This document shows, piece after piece, positions 9,464 to 18,881 of a DNA stretch of 64,000 nt. Source of the DNA: Fremontodendron californicum (taxonomy: Eukaryota; Streptophyta; Magnoliopsida; Malvales; Malvaceae); assembly GCA_030761205.1 (NCBI GenBank), contig JAULJL010000002.1:24717010-24781009 (forward strand). Direction: 5' to 3'. The notes under the pieces are model-generated. The model saw nothing but the letters and a program-made list of their open reading frames with translations. It had not been told where the DNA came from and searched no databases. The position numbers were made by a program, and so were the translations under genes. The stretch's first letter is position 1. Each line of letters begins with the position of its first letter.

Positions 9464-10508
9464 TAGAAGTGGCAAAATAAATTTGAACCCAAGTGTTCGT
9501 ATGAAAAAGCTAAAAATTCGAACCCGCTTAAACTTGAAATGATTCGAACTCGAAGTTATCCAAACTCGAATTGATCCGAACCCGAAATGATCCAATCCGA
9601 GATCGACTTGATCATAAACCCGTAATAACTCGAATTTAATATAAAAATTAAGAATGATCGAATTGTAATTAAATAGCTTTTTATAAAAAAAAAATTACTT
9701 ATCAATTTTATTCTAATATCTTTTTCACTTTTTTAATAAAAAATTAAAATTTAATCTATATAATGCAAAATAATAATTTTATCTTCATTGATCATTACTA
9801 TTTAATAATTACTATTCAAATAATAAAAATAATAAAATATTTTATTATATTATATATATTAAGTCATTTTTAATCAATTTCTTAAAAAAATTAGTTTTTG
9901 GTTAAGATTAGACCTTTACAACAAATAATTGAGCAATAACTAATAGTAATACTTATTTTGTATTGTCTTACTAGCTCTTAAACTTCAGTCTTATTTTTTC
10001 TTCAAATATACCTATTTATCCATTTTGATTTAATTATTAGTGTGTACGATTATATTTATATGTATGCATAATATAAATCATAATATATTACACGTTGAAT
10101 ATTATACTTTATCGAATCAATTGTTTTAAATATCAATATAATATCAATCATATTTTCAATAATTAATTATTTAACAAATTGATTTATATAAAAAATTAAT
10201 TTTAATCTTTTTTTGTGCTAAAAAATATTGATATTAATATACAAATATAATTAAAAAAAGATCATATTATACAAATGCTTACTTAAAAAATAATAATTTA
10301 TTTTTGAATTTAAACAATTGAATTATATAAAAATGATTACATATAACATAAAATAAAAAATAACGTAAAACATACCCAAATCCGAATCCAAACCCAAAAT
10401 GATTCAATCTTAAAAATAACCGAATCCAAAAAAACTCAAACCTAATATAAACCAAATATAAAATGACCTAACACGAACATGACCAAACCCATCCAATTAC
10501 CACCTCTT
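9464..10508. mobile_element. hAT-type non-autonomous element, about 1.05 kb
   Basis: The left end TAGAAGTGGCAAAAT and the inverted right end (reverse complement AGAGGTGGTAATT) resemble the TAGRGGTGGCAA termini of many plant hAT MITEs. The flanks CTTTTAGG (9456-9463) and CTTTCAGA (10509-10516) agree at 6 of 8 bases, differing only by transitions, as expected for an old 8-bp duplication. Near both ends is GAACCC/GATCCGAACC-type sequence in opposite orientation. The interior is AT-rich with no transposase. Confidence 0.6.
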
Positions 10509-10671
10509 CTTTCAGATGCATCACCATGGCCTTTATTAAGAAGATAGTAAAGTAATATTATAGTTTGACGAAAATATACAGCTATTTAATACTATACAGG
10601 CCCTGTGTCTAGGGTTGACCACCATCTACTATAAAAGTGTTGCCTTTGCTGCACCACCATTATGATGTTCC

Positions 10672-11174
10672 TAGGGATGGCAATGGAGCGGGGCGGGGGC
10701 GGATTTTGCAGTATCCGCCCCCGCCCCACCATTGTACTGCTCCGCGCCCCGCCCCGCCCCGCTCCGCCATGGATGTTGAAATTTCAATACCACTACCACC
10801 TCCATGGATGTCGGTTACATCCATAACCGCCCCGCCCCGCTCCGCCCCATTTGATATTTATTAATTATTTTTATTTTTTTCAAATAATAAAGCATTTTAA
10901 AAATAAATTAATATAAACATAAAAATAATAAGTTTAATTATATTATTTTATGATTCATTTAAAAGCTAAATATGTAAGGGTAAAATTGTAATTTCACTAT
11001 TCGGGGCGGGGCGGTGCGGAGCAGGCAATTACCACAACTGCTCCATCCCCGCCTTTCAGACAAAAAAAACCGCACCGCCCCGCCCCGCCTCCATTGTTCA
11101 AAAAAAAAAAAACCTCTTCATTCGGATCGGATCGGTTCGAAATCCATCGGTCGAATCGGGTTTTGCCATCCCTA
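10672..11174. mobile_element. hAT-type MITE, 503 bp
   Basis: The inverted termini are TAGGGATGGCAA and TTGCCATCCCTA, with a perfect 8-bp target duplication GATGTTCC (10664-10671 and 11175-11182). GC-rich GGGGCGG/CCGCCCC subterminal inverted sequences contrast with an AT-rich centre. The Pro/Arg-rich open frame at 10637-10864 spans this GC-rich arm and is not a gene. Confidence 0.9.
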
Positions 11175-11328
11175 GATGTTCCCTCTCATTCTTGCAACAT
11201 CTCGCAATTAAATTGCTATCGGATACCAGAGAATAAAATCTTTCAAACAACCTATCCACGCAAATTCCCCCTTCCTACCTCATCCTATATCACTTCTGTG
11301 TTTAGACTTTTTATATATATATATATAT

Positions 11329-11706
11329 GAGGATCATTTACATTAGTGTAAAATTAATTTAGTTTAATATGTTTTTATAATTTTTTATATAATTTATATT
11401 TGTTTAATCCGATTGTTGTATTTTATAATCTACTCATATAGACCGTGCACGTCAAATTTCGAATAAATTAAAAACGTCTAATTTTTTGTTGGATGTTAAA
11501 AAAATTCAATCGTTAAATATATATATAAAAAAACTCTATTCTCGATCGACATGATTTAGATATCGGATCGATTCGAAATTTTACGTGCACGACAAGTATG
11601 GTTATATAGTTAAATCCAACGGTCGGTTTGTTAAAATATTAATCGTACACGAAAATATAAAAACATGTAAAACTAATAAATTTTATACCAATATAAGTTG
11701 ATCTCT

Positions 11707-11707
<1 letters not shown>
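11329..11707. mobile_element. TIR MITE, about 380 bp
   Basis: The left arm starts GAGGATCATTTACATTAGTG and is mirrored at 11660-11707 by the complement of GATCAACTTATATTGGT. The inverted repeats are about 45 bp and imperfect. The element sits in TA-repeat sequence on both sides, so a TA target duplication cannot be told from background. No coding sequence; superfamily unassigned. Confidence 0.55.

Positions 11708-11710
<3 letters not shown>

Positions 11711-11756
<46 letters not shown>
11711..11756. repeat. (TA)n microsatellite, about 45 bp
   Basis: A near-perfect TA run directly beside the MITE. Smaller TA runs lie at 11311-11327 and 11866-11885. Confidence 0.9.
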
Positions 11757-11758
<2 letters not shown>

Positions 11759-11884
11759 AAAATTGAAATTAAGAGACAACATTTTATTAACAGATGAGAC
11801 AACTGCAGTATAATTTATATTACTAATGCTACTCTACATATCTCATAAAATATCTTTTTTAACATATATATATATATATATATA

Positions 11885-12957
11885 TGGAGAATATTTTTAC
11901 CAATTATAAATGGTCACATGTCGATTGAAAATTTTTTTCATTGAGGAATTTTTGTCCAACCAGAGTTCAACTATGAGTCATCCAATTATCTTTAAATTAA
12001 ATAAAAATGATTTAAAGATAATTTCAAATTTTGGCCAATCAAATTGCAAAGATTCATGGGTCATCCAATTAAAGTTCTTTTTGAACTCTTTTACAAAAGA
12101 GTTTAAATTCTTTTAAAACTCTATCTCACCTAACTAACTAACACTATAAAAATGATGCTCCTCCAAGTTACAATTCACAAGTTTGAATAGAAGAAGAAAA
12201 TTTTGAAGACCCAAAGCTTCTCCAAAGTCTCAAGAAACAAGTTCTGAAAAATTGAAAAAATTGTGAAGAACGTTGCAATTGGGTTTTGAGAATTTTCAAG
12301 AAGATATTCTTCGATCTTGTTCCATCAAAAGGGAGATGATCAATTCTGTTTGCTCAACATTAAGTCATCAAGACCCTTGAAGCATAATTTTAGCTGAAGA
12401 CAATTTAGGGAAGAAGATCTTGAGTTAAAGTCTCTAGACTTCCAACAAACAAATCCAGGAATTAAAATTTGAAGATCAAAGTCTAAAGATCCAAAAGTCC
12501 CTAATTGAGACTAAATTCCAAGAATCTCTTAATGTGGGATCAAATTCCAAGATTTTCAAGACTCTCTAAATTTGGGATCAAATTGATTCAGTTCAAGATC
12601 AAGTCTCAAGACCCTCGAAGCGAATTTCAAGATCAAGTCTCAAAGACCCTTGGAGCAAATTTTGAGATCAAGTCTCAAAGATCCTTGAAGCAAATTTTGT
12701 TCAAGATCAAGTCTCAAAGACCCTTGAAGCAAATCTAAGATCAAGTCTCAAAGACCATTGAAGCAAATTTCAAAATTAAGTCTCAAAGACCCTTGAAACA
12801 AAGTTTTCTTGTGAAGAAAAGAATTAGAGAATTTTCTCTATCTTTACGAATTCCTAAGGATTGTAATTTCCACATCTGATAAATAAAATTATTATTTGAC
12901 TTCAAAATTTCTCTATCTTAATTTTGACATGAAATTTGTGTGTACAAATTTCTAGCA
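11885..12957 (+). repeat. 5' LTR of the gypsy element
   Basis: Starts TGGAGAATATTTTTACC and ends TTTCTAGCA. Matches 15380 onward over at least 440 bases (shared ACCAATTATAAA, GAGTTCAACTATGAG, CATCCAATTATC). A TATA-like CACTATAAAAATG lies at about 12144. Confidence 0.8.
12590..12805. repeat. Minisatellite in the LTR, unit about 33-36 bp, about 6 copies
   Basis: Repeats of GATCAAGTCTCAAAGACCC plus TTGAAGCAAATTT. They create a short open frame (12505-12738) that is not a gene. Confidence 0.85.
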
Positions 12958-12972
12958 TGCCCGGTGGGACAA
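12958..12972 (+). other. Probable primer binding site
   Basis: TGCCCGGTGGGACAA directly follows the LTR end CTAGCA, the position where minus-strand DNA synthesis is primed. I do not assign the tRNA. Confidence 0.5.
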
Positions 12973-13020
12973 TCTCTGTCTTTTATCTCTTTTCTTCAAA
13001 GTTCAAGTTTTCAAATTCCA

Positions 13021-14607
13021 ATGCCACCTCAAATGGATTTTTTCAACAATCCAAAACTCAAGTCTTCTCCAACGCAAAAGTTAAAGGAAGAAATATTTGC
13101 AACATCACTTTGCCAAAGCTCATCATCAAATTTAAATATCGTGGTTGTGATGACTACTACCTCTAAACACAAGAAGAACAACTAGCACTACTTCCCTAGA
13201 AGAACAAGTGGCTCTTCTTACCAAATCTGTGGAATCCCTAGCAACAAGCATCAAACAAAGGGATAACCAAATTGCTTTTATGATGGAAAAAATTCAAAGT
13301 TTAAGTGGAAACAACCAAGTTGCTGCAAACCAAAATCAACATCAGATTTTTTAAGAAGTTGGTGAAATTTCTACCAAGACAGCTGAAGAAAAACTTTAAA
13401 AAGTTTGCTCTGACCAACTCAAGGAGCTCATCAAAGAAGTTATCACAGATTAAGCTGAAAGTGTTGCTCCACCTTCCTACACTTATGCAAAACTTTATTG
13501 TCAAAGCATTGATTGCATGAAGATGCCTAAAAATTATCAACCACCAAAGTTTCCATAGTTTGATGAAAATGGAAACCTACGCCAACATGTTGCACACTTT
13601 GTGGAAACTTGCAATAATGCTGGCACTGAAGGGGACCTTATGGCCAAGCAATTTGTTCACTCTCTAAAGGGCAATCCTTTCGATTAGTACACAGATCTTG
13701 AACCTGGCTCAATCGATAATTAGGAAGAACTTGAGCGTGAATTTCTAAATCGTTTGTACAATACTCGAAGTATAGTCAGTGTGATTGAACTTACAAGCCC
13801 ACGCCAATGGAATGATAAACTTATGATTAACTACATTCATAGGTGGAAAAATCTAAGCCTTAATTGCAAAGAAAAATTATCTGAAGCTTTTACACTTGAT
13901 ATTTGCATCCAATGCATGAATTGGACTCTTCGTTATATTCTCCAAGGCGTTAAGCCTAAAACTTTTGAAGAATTAGCCACTCGTGCACATGACATTGAAC
14001 TAAGCATTGCAGTTGTTGAAAATCAAGGACAATTAATTCAAGAGCTAATAAAAGACAAAGAAAAGTAAGACACTCCATAATAGGGCAAAATTTTTACTAA
14101 AGAAGTTGGAAACAAACAGTCCATAGCTTTAAGTATAAGATCTTTCAAGGCATCTAACGATTTCAAAATGAGTCAAGAAGTGAAACCTAACTCTTCCTAA
14201 AGGAAAGAAAAATATAAAATCTCTTTGAAGAAAAAGAAAGAGAAGCAATATCCATTCTCGACTCTGATGTCCCAAAGATGTTAGAAGATCTTTTGAACTT
14301 CAAACTCATCCAACTACCAAAAATGAAATGGCCTGAAGAAGCTGATCAGGTGAATGGCACAAACTACTTTAAATTTCATCGCTTAATTAGCCACCCAGTT
14401 GAAAAGTGCTTCATTTTGAAAGAGAAAATCATGGAGCTCTACAAAGATGGAGAATATGAGTTTGAAGAAGAAGTAGCAACTTCCAACATGGCTATGGTAA
14501 CAAGTTTAACTTCTTTGGCTCTAACTCCAACTCCGACTTCAATTATAAAATTTGGGTCTTTTGATCTTAGAGAAGTGAAAGTCATGTCAACTCCAAACGA
14601 AAATGCA
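13021..14607 (+). pseudogene. Ty3/gypsy gag, degenerate
   Basis: A start region at 13021 (MPPQMDFF) is followed, after frame breaks, by SLEEQVALLTKSVESL-like coiled-coil text at 13190-13330 and the retrotransposon gag core from 13523: PKNYQPPKF, QHVAHFVETCNNAGTEGDL, MAKQFVHSLKGNPFD, then TFEELATRAHDIELSIA. A second block at 14278-14607 carries the C-terminal HPVEKCFILKEKIMEL motif. In frame, three TAG codons (13556, 13685, 13721) replace residues that are Trp in the family. The first Cys of the C-terminal Cys/His motif is Phe (NYFKFHR). It cannot make Gag. Confidence 0.85.
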
Positions 14608-14619
14608 TAACATGGCAAT

Positions 14620-15030
14620 GAAAGAATCGCTTGCTCCTAAGCAAGAGCTTAAATTGTCATGCTGTTCCTAAGCACGAGCTTAAACTGTCCATTCCAAAAA
14701 ACGTTTCTCTTAAGAACGAGCTTAAACTGTCACTTCAAAAAAAATGTTTCTCCTAAGCAAGAGCTTAAAGTGTCATGCTTCTAAGATCGAGCTTAAATTG
14801 TTCCTTAAAAAAAATATTGCTCCTAAGCACGAGCTTAAACTACCCTTCAAAAAAATGTTGCTCTGAGCTTAACTGCCCTTTCAAAAAAAATGTTGCTCCT
14901 AAGCAAGAGCTTAAACTGCCATGTTTCTCTAAGCACGAGCTTAAACTATCCTTTCAAAAAAAATGTTGTGCCTAAGCAAGAGCTTAAATTGTCATGTTAC
15001 TCCTAAGTAAGAGCCTAAACTGCTCCCTAA
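14620..15030. repeat. Minisatellite, unit about 45-65 bp, about 8 copies
   Basis: The units contain CTCCTAAGCAAGAGCTTAAA and a TCAAAAAAAATGTT spacer. It lies between gag and the 3' LTR, as in the two Ogre-like elements of the window. The open frame 14775-14975 is a repeat artefact. Confidence 0.85.
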
Positions 15031-15379
15031 AAAAAGCTTACTAGGTTGAAAACCCTGCAAAAGAAGACTTAGGCCAAAGTTAGGGCATAAAAAAAAAAAC
15101 TTTGAACTATGTTATGACTTGATCCTTCAAATTTGAGGGTACGTAGGCAACTTGTTCCAAATTATCAAGTTCAGTCAAATAAAAAAAAAAGTCCTTTGAA
15201 CTAAATTTTGGTTCGATTCTTCTAAAGTCACAAGTTTGGCAAAATGGAAGCTTGCAAAATTTCTGAAGTCAATGCAAAGGTGCAAACAAGTTTTGGCATC
15301 AAAAGATAGTTAGGTTTCAAGAATTGCCTACTTGCTAAACTAAAAAATTATATACGTAACCAAGTCTTGAAGGGGCATT

Positions 15380-15820
15380 TGTAGGAAAAGTTTTTGACCA
15401 ATTATAAATTGGCAAATGTCAATTCAAATTTATTTTAATTAAGGAATTTCTGTTCAATTAGAGTTCAACTATGAGCCATCCAATTTATCTTTAAATTAAA
15501 CAAAAACAATTTAAAGATAAATTCAAAATTTGACCAATCAAATTATAAGGATTAATAGGTCATCCAACTAAAGTTCTTCTAGAACTCCTTTGCAAAGAGT
15601 TTAAATTCTTTTAGAACTCTATCTCACCTAACAAGCTAGCACTATAAATAAGATACTCCCCAAAGTTACAATTCACAAGTCTGAAGAGATGAAGAAGATT
15701 TTTAAGATCCAAGCCTCTCAAAACTCCAAGAATCGAGCTCTAAAGAATTGAAGAAATTTTGGAAAACATTGCATTTGGATTTCAAGAAATTTGAAGAAGT
15801 TGTTCTTCAATCTTGTGTTG
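15380..15820 (+). repeat. 3' LTR of the gypsy element, truncated
   Basis: Begins TGTAGGAAAAGTTTTTGACC. Homology to the 5' LTR stops near TTCTTCAATCTTGT. A TATA-like CACTATAAATAAG lies at 15640. About 30 unassigned bases and then a hAT MITE follow. Confidence 0.75.
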
Positions 15821-15860
15821 TTCTTCGGATAATAAAAAAAAATGCTGAGTTGCTAACGGC

Positions 15861-16138
15861 TAGATCTGTTCATGGGCCTGATAGCTCTCCCGGCTCAACA
15901 GGTTCGATCCGTATTTGGTTGGGTTTGGGTAGGTTTTTTAGTGATCCGAGCCAACCCAGATCACTGTTTAAACAATAAAAAAAATTCATTTAAATTTAAT
16001 TATAAAAATATATAAATATTAATATAAAATAATTTTAATTTTTTTTTAATAATATATGAACAGTAATATGGACCGACGGGCCGGGCCTGGGTAAGGTAAA
16101 AAAAATTCGAGCTGCAACCCGACCCATAAGTAGATCTA
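15861..16138. mobile_element. hAT-type MITE, 278 bp
   Basis: The termini TAGATCTGTTCATGGGCC and the inverted TAGATCTACTTATGGGTC are flanked by CTAACGGC (15853-15860) and CTGACGGC (16139-16146), an 8-bp duplication with one transition. Non-coding. Confidence 0.85.
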
Positions 16139-16146
16139 CTGACGGC

Positions 16147-16371
16147 TCTACTCATGTATAATGTGTGATAATTTTAGTGGAGGAAGTTTTTCAAATCCGC
16201 GTGTTTGTGCAAATTATGTGTGTGCTTAATTGCCTCAACTTAATAATCACGCCTATTTATATATATAAATATATAAACATGAAAAGTATTAGGTACATTT
16301 TTTAAATATATAAACTTTGTAATAATTTTAAAATACTTCTTTATTATATGATCACAAATTTTTAATGCACG
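16147..16371. other. AT-rich spacer
   Basis: No feature recognised between the MITE and the solo LTR. Confidence 0.5.
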
Positions 16372-17785
16372 TGATAAGTTCATAAAATACACATTTTATG
16401 CCCTTTCTATCCTTAGTTTTCGTTATGTTTTCTATCTTTATTTTAGTTACTTATGTTATGTTTTTCAATTTCAGGTATATTTAACAGAATGAATCAAAAA
16501 CATGTCAATTATGATGTTAAAGAGCTTACAAAATCACAATCACAAGATGGAAGAAGACTTTGACTCATAAAGATTAAATTCTTGAGGCAAAGCAAGTAGC
16601 CAGATTTGACCTCTGGAGCTTGTTGCTAAGAAAACATGATGTTCAATTATTTATTTAAAGAAATTCGTTACTGACTTTTGAAGATGACTTGAATAGCTTT
16701 CGAACGGTATATGACTCGCCCAAATCGGATAAAAAATGGTCATACAAATTTGCTAAAGAAGTATGAGAAGATGCAGTTACAGCGCTGGTCGAACTTTCCA
16801 AAAATAAATCTGTAACCCTAATTTTCCTTGTGTGGCAAGAAGTTGTTCTCTATATTTTGAAACTCTATAAATACCATCTTTGAGCCACAAAGTAGACATG
16901 TTTTGAGGAGGCTTAGAGGACAAAATAAAGAGCTCTTGAAGATCATCATCATTATTCTTCTTCTTCTCCATTCTTTTATTTTCTTTTTAGTTTTATGTTA
17001 ACTATGCTTATGCTGGGTTAAACTTTCTTTTGGTTAAGGATAATTTCAAAGCCCTAGACATAGTTGTGTAATTGATTATCTATTGAGATTGCTTATGTTC
17101 TTTCATTAAAATTGTTCATAATATTTGTCTTGATTTGTTTAGGTGTACTACTAGATAGATCTTGATAATTATCTATTGCTGGATTAGAAATCTTGATCCC
17201 TGTAATTGTCTTGATTTCCTATTCATTAGTAACAATTTGTGATCAATGATTATGGTCAAGTTTTCAGTGATTGTGATGTGGAACATAACATAAGTTGAAC
17301 AATCCGAGCTTCTGTGTTTGTTGCTTAGATCAACATATCTTTCTCATCATAGAGCTGCTGCCAAGTTGAATCTAGAGAGCTTCTTCTAAGTTATTTGATG
17401 ATTAGAGATTAAATAGAAAGCTTGTTCTATTTAATGACGAACTAAAGAAAGATTGGGATAGCAGAGCTTGTTGTTATCTACAGTTGATAGTTTTGATAGA
17501 TAATTGATGTTGATAATTATGATATTGATTCTCAATTATGTTTAGTGGTGGCGAATGGCTCCTTAACCATACTTCTATTTATTTGATTTCACTTTATTTC
17601 TTTAAATCTTGTTTTCTTTAACTTTCAAATCAATTAAACTCCCTTTTTAGATTAAAGCTACAGTATAAATCAATAACTTCTAAATTAAGAGCAATCTTTG
17701 TGGATTCAACTTTTGCTTACTATTATACTAAACATTGATCATATTTAATGCAAGGATTACATATATACACTTTCTAAGTGCATCA
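16372..17785 (+). mobile_element. Solo LTR of the Athila-like LARD family
   Basis: Starts TGATAAGTTCATAAAATACA, ends CTAAGTGCATCA, 1414 bp. It is homologous along its length to the LTRs at 24323, 31422, 39710 and 44304. The TATA-like CTATAAATACC lies at 16863-16873. No primer binding site follows, so it is a solo LTR left by LTR-LTR recombination. The flanks GCACG and ACACA match at only 3 of 5 bases, compatible with an old duplication. The minus-strand open frame at 16777-16971 is incidental. Confidence 0.85.
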
Positions 17786-18411
17786 ACACATTACTTTTTA
17801 TTATTATGTGTTTTTAAAAAAATTTATGAATTATTATTTTTATAAATGTATATAGAGTTTGTCACAATAAAAAATTTAACTAACTTCATAAGTGACATTA
17901 ATAGTTTCTATTTTTTAAAATTATTTTTTTATTTTTTTAATATATTCTAAAAAGCATTGTAATCCTACTAATCCTATTTGCACGAAGAACATAGGAACAC
18001 CGGTGGGGTCCTCAATGTCCCCTGATGTAGCAGTCAACGTTTCCAACTCATGATCGTGCCATAGTCCCTGTCTGTCATGTATATATGTATATATTGGAAA
18101 GACAAATTAAATTAAATTATATGTATATATGAACATTTCTTTAGCTTTGCATTCCGGTCATTAAAAGACAAATTAAATTACATTAATGATGACTCTTTCT
18201 AGAAAGCGAAGTAAATATAAGTTTTGAGCTTCCATTCTCTATACAATGAGGCAATGCTTCAGCTACATTAATTCCATTTACCGTAAGACAAGGGTTGTTA
18301 GAAGACCTCAAAATCTCCTTGGAAAACAAAGCTCAACAGACTAATTAAAACTAGCTAATTGTATATAATAAAAATGGATAGAGATCATGATCTAAGGCAG
18401 AACTCCTACAC
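17786..18411. other. Intergenic sequence downstream of the glutaredoxin gene
   Basis: AT-rich, with a few TATATG runs near 18075-18130. No gene or element end recognised. The 3' UTR of the glutaredoxin gene probably reaches into the last bases. Confidence 0.5.
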
Positions 18412-18446
18412 TTTCCTATTTATTTATTTATTTATTTATTTATTTG
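18412..18446 (-). terminator. (TTTA)n microsatellite, likely poly(A) signal array for the glutaredoxin gene
   Basis: On the gene strand this reads as repeated AATAAATAAATAAA, starting about 60 bases after the TAA stop. AATAAA-like near-upstream elements at this distance are typical for plant 3' ends. The role is inferred from position. Confidence 0.45.
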
Positions 18447-18506
18447 CAGGAATTCCTGGTTAATTATATTAATTAGGCATCTAGTCCCTAATAATACTGT
18501 AAGACA

Positions 18507-18881
18507 TTAAAGCCAAAGAGCTCCGGCCTCCTTGAGAAGTGGTACCAGGGTTCCATTAATATGGGAAGCCATGACTCGGTCCATGGCACCTATCAGCTTC
18601 CCTCCGATGAAAACAACAGGAACAGCTTGTGAATTGCCAAGCAGCCTCATCAGTGCCCTTTCCATCTCTTTCCCTATGGGGTCCTGGTCCAGCTCATACA
18701 CGGTTGGGTTCACTCCCATTCCGCAGAAGAGCCTCTTCACAGCATGGCACATGCAGCAGCTGCTCAGACTGAATATCACCACTGCGCTCTCCGAAGCCAG
18801 TTTCAACACCCTCTCCATTGGGTCTGACCCCATTCTCCTGATTGGCATGTAGTACCCCCAAGAATCACCCTGGTAATGCAT
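18507..18881 (-). CDS. CC-type glutaredoxin (ROXY class)
   Basis: An intronless 124-residue protein. The thioredoxin-fold core begins about residue 22 (ERVLKLASESAVVIFSLSS). The active site CCMC is at residues 42-45, the conserved AVP of the glutathione site at 86-88, and the GGKLIGAMD loop at 93-101. The C terminus carries the LxxLL-like LVPLL (112-116) and the ALWL end (121-124). In ROXY proteins these C-terminal motifs recruit TGA bZIP factors and TOPLESS corepressors. CC-type glutaredoxins are land-plant-specific nuclear/cytosolic regulators of flower development, nitrate/stress signalling and jasmonate responses. The MHYQGDSWGYY start resembles the MQYxTESW start of ROXY1/2-type proteins, which supports this ATG over Met12. 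A TATA box lies about 155 bases upstream. It is the only intact host gene in the window; the ORF on the opposite strand is its shadow. Confidence 0.95.
   Translation of the reverse strand: MHYQGDSWGYYMPIRRMGSDPMERVLKLASESAVVIFSLSSCCMCHAVKRLFCGMGVNPTVYELDQDPIGKEMERALMRLLGNSQAVPVVFIGGKLIGAMDRVMASHINGTLVPLLKEAGALWL

Larger units (their letters stand above)
11885..15820 (+). mobile_element. Non-autonomous Ty3/gypsy retrotransposon with degenerate gag
   Basis: 5' LTR 11885-12957, internal region with a gag pseudogene and a 60-bp repeat array, a purine tract (GAAGGGGCATT) at 15368-15379, then a truncated 3' LTR from 15380. No protease, reverse transcriptase or integrase is recognisable. The 3' LTR is lost after about 15820. 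Confidence 0.8.

Noticed and set aside
10637..10864. Pro/Arg-rich 75-codon open frame
   Set aside because: It crosses the end of a hAT MITE and its GC-rich arm, so it cannot be an independent gene.
18532..18852. 106-codon plus-strand open frame
   Set aside because: It is the complement of the glutaredoxin coding region.
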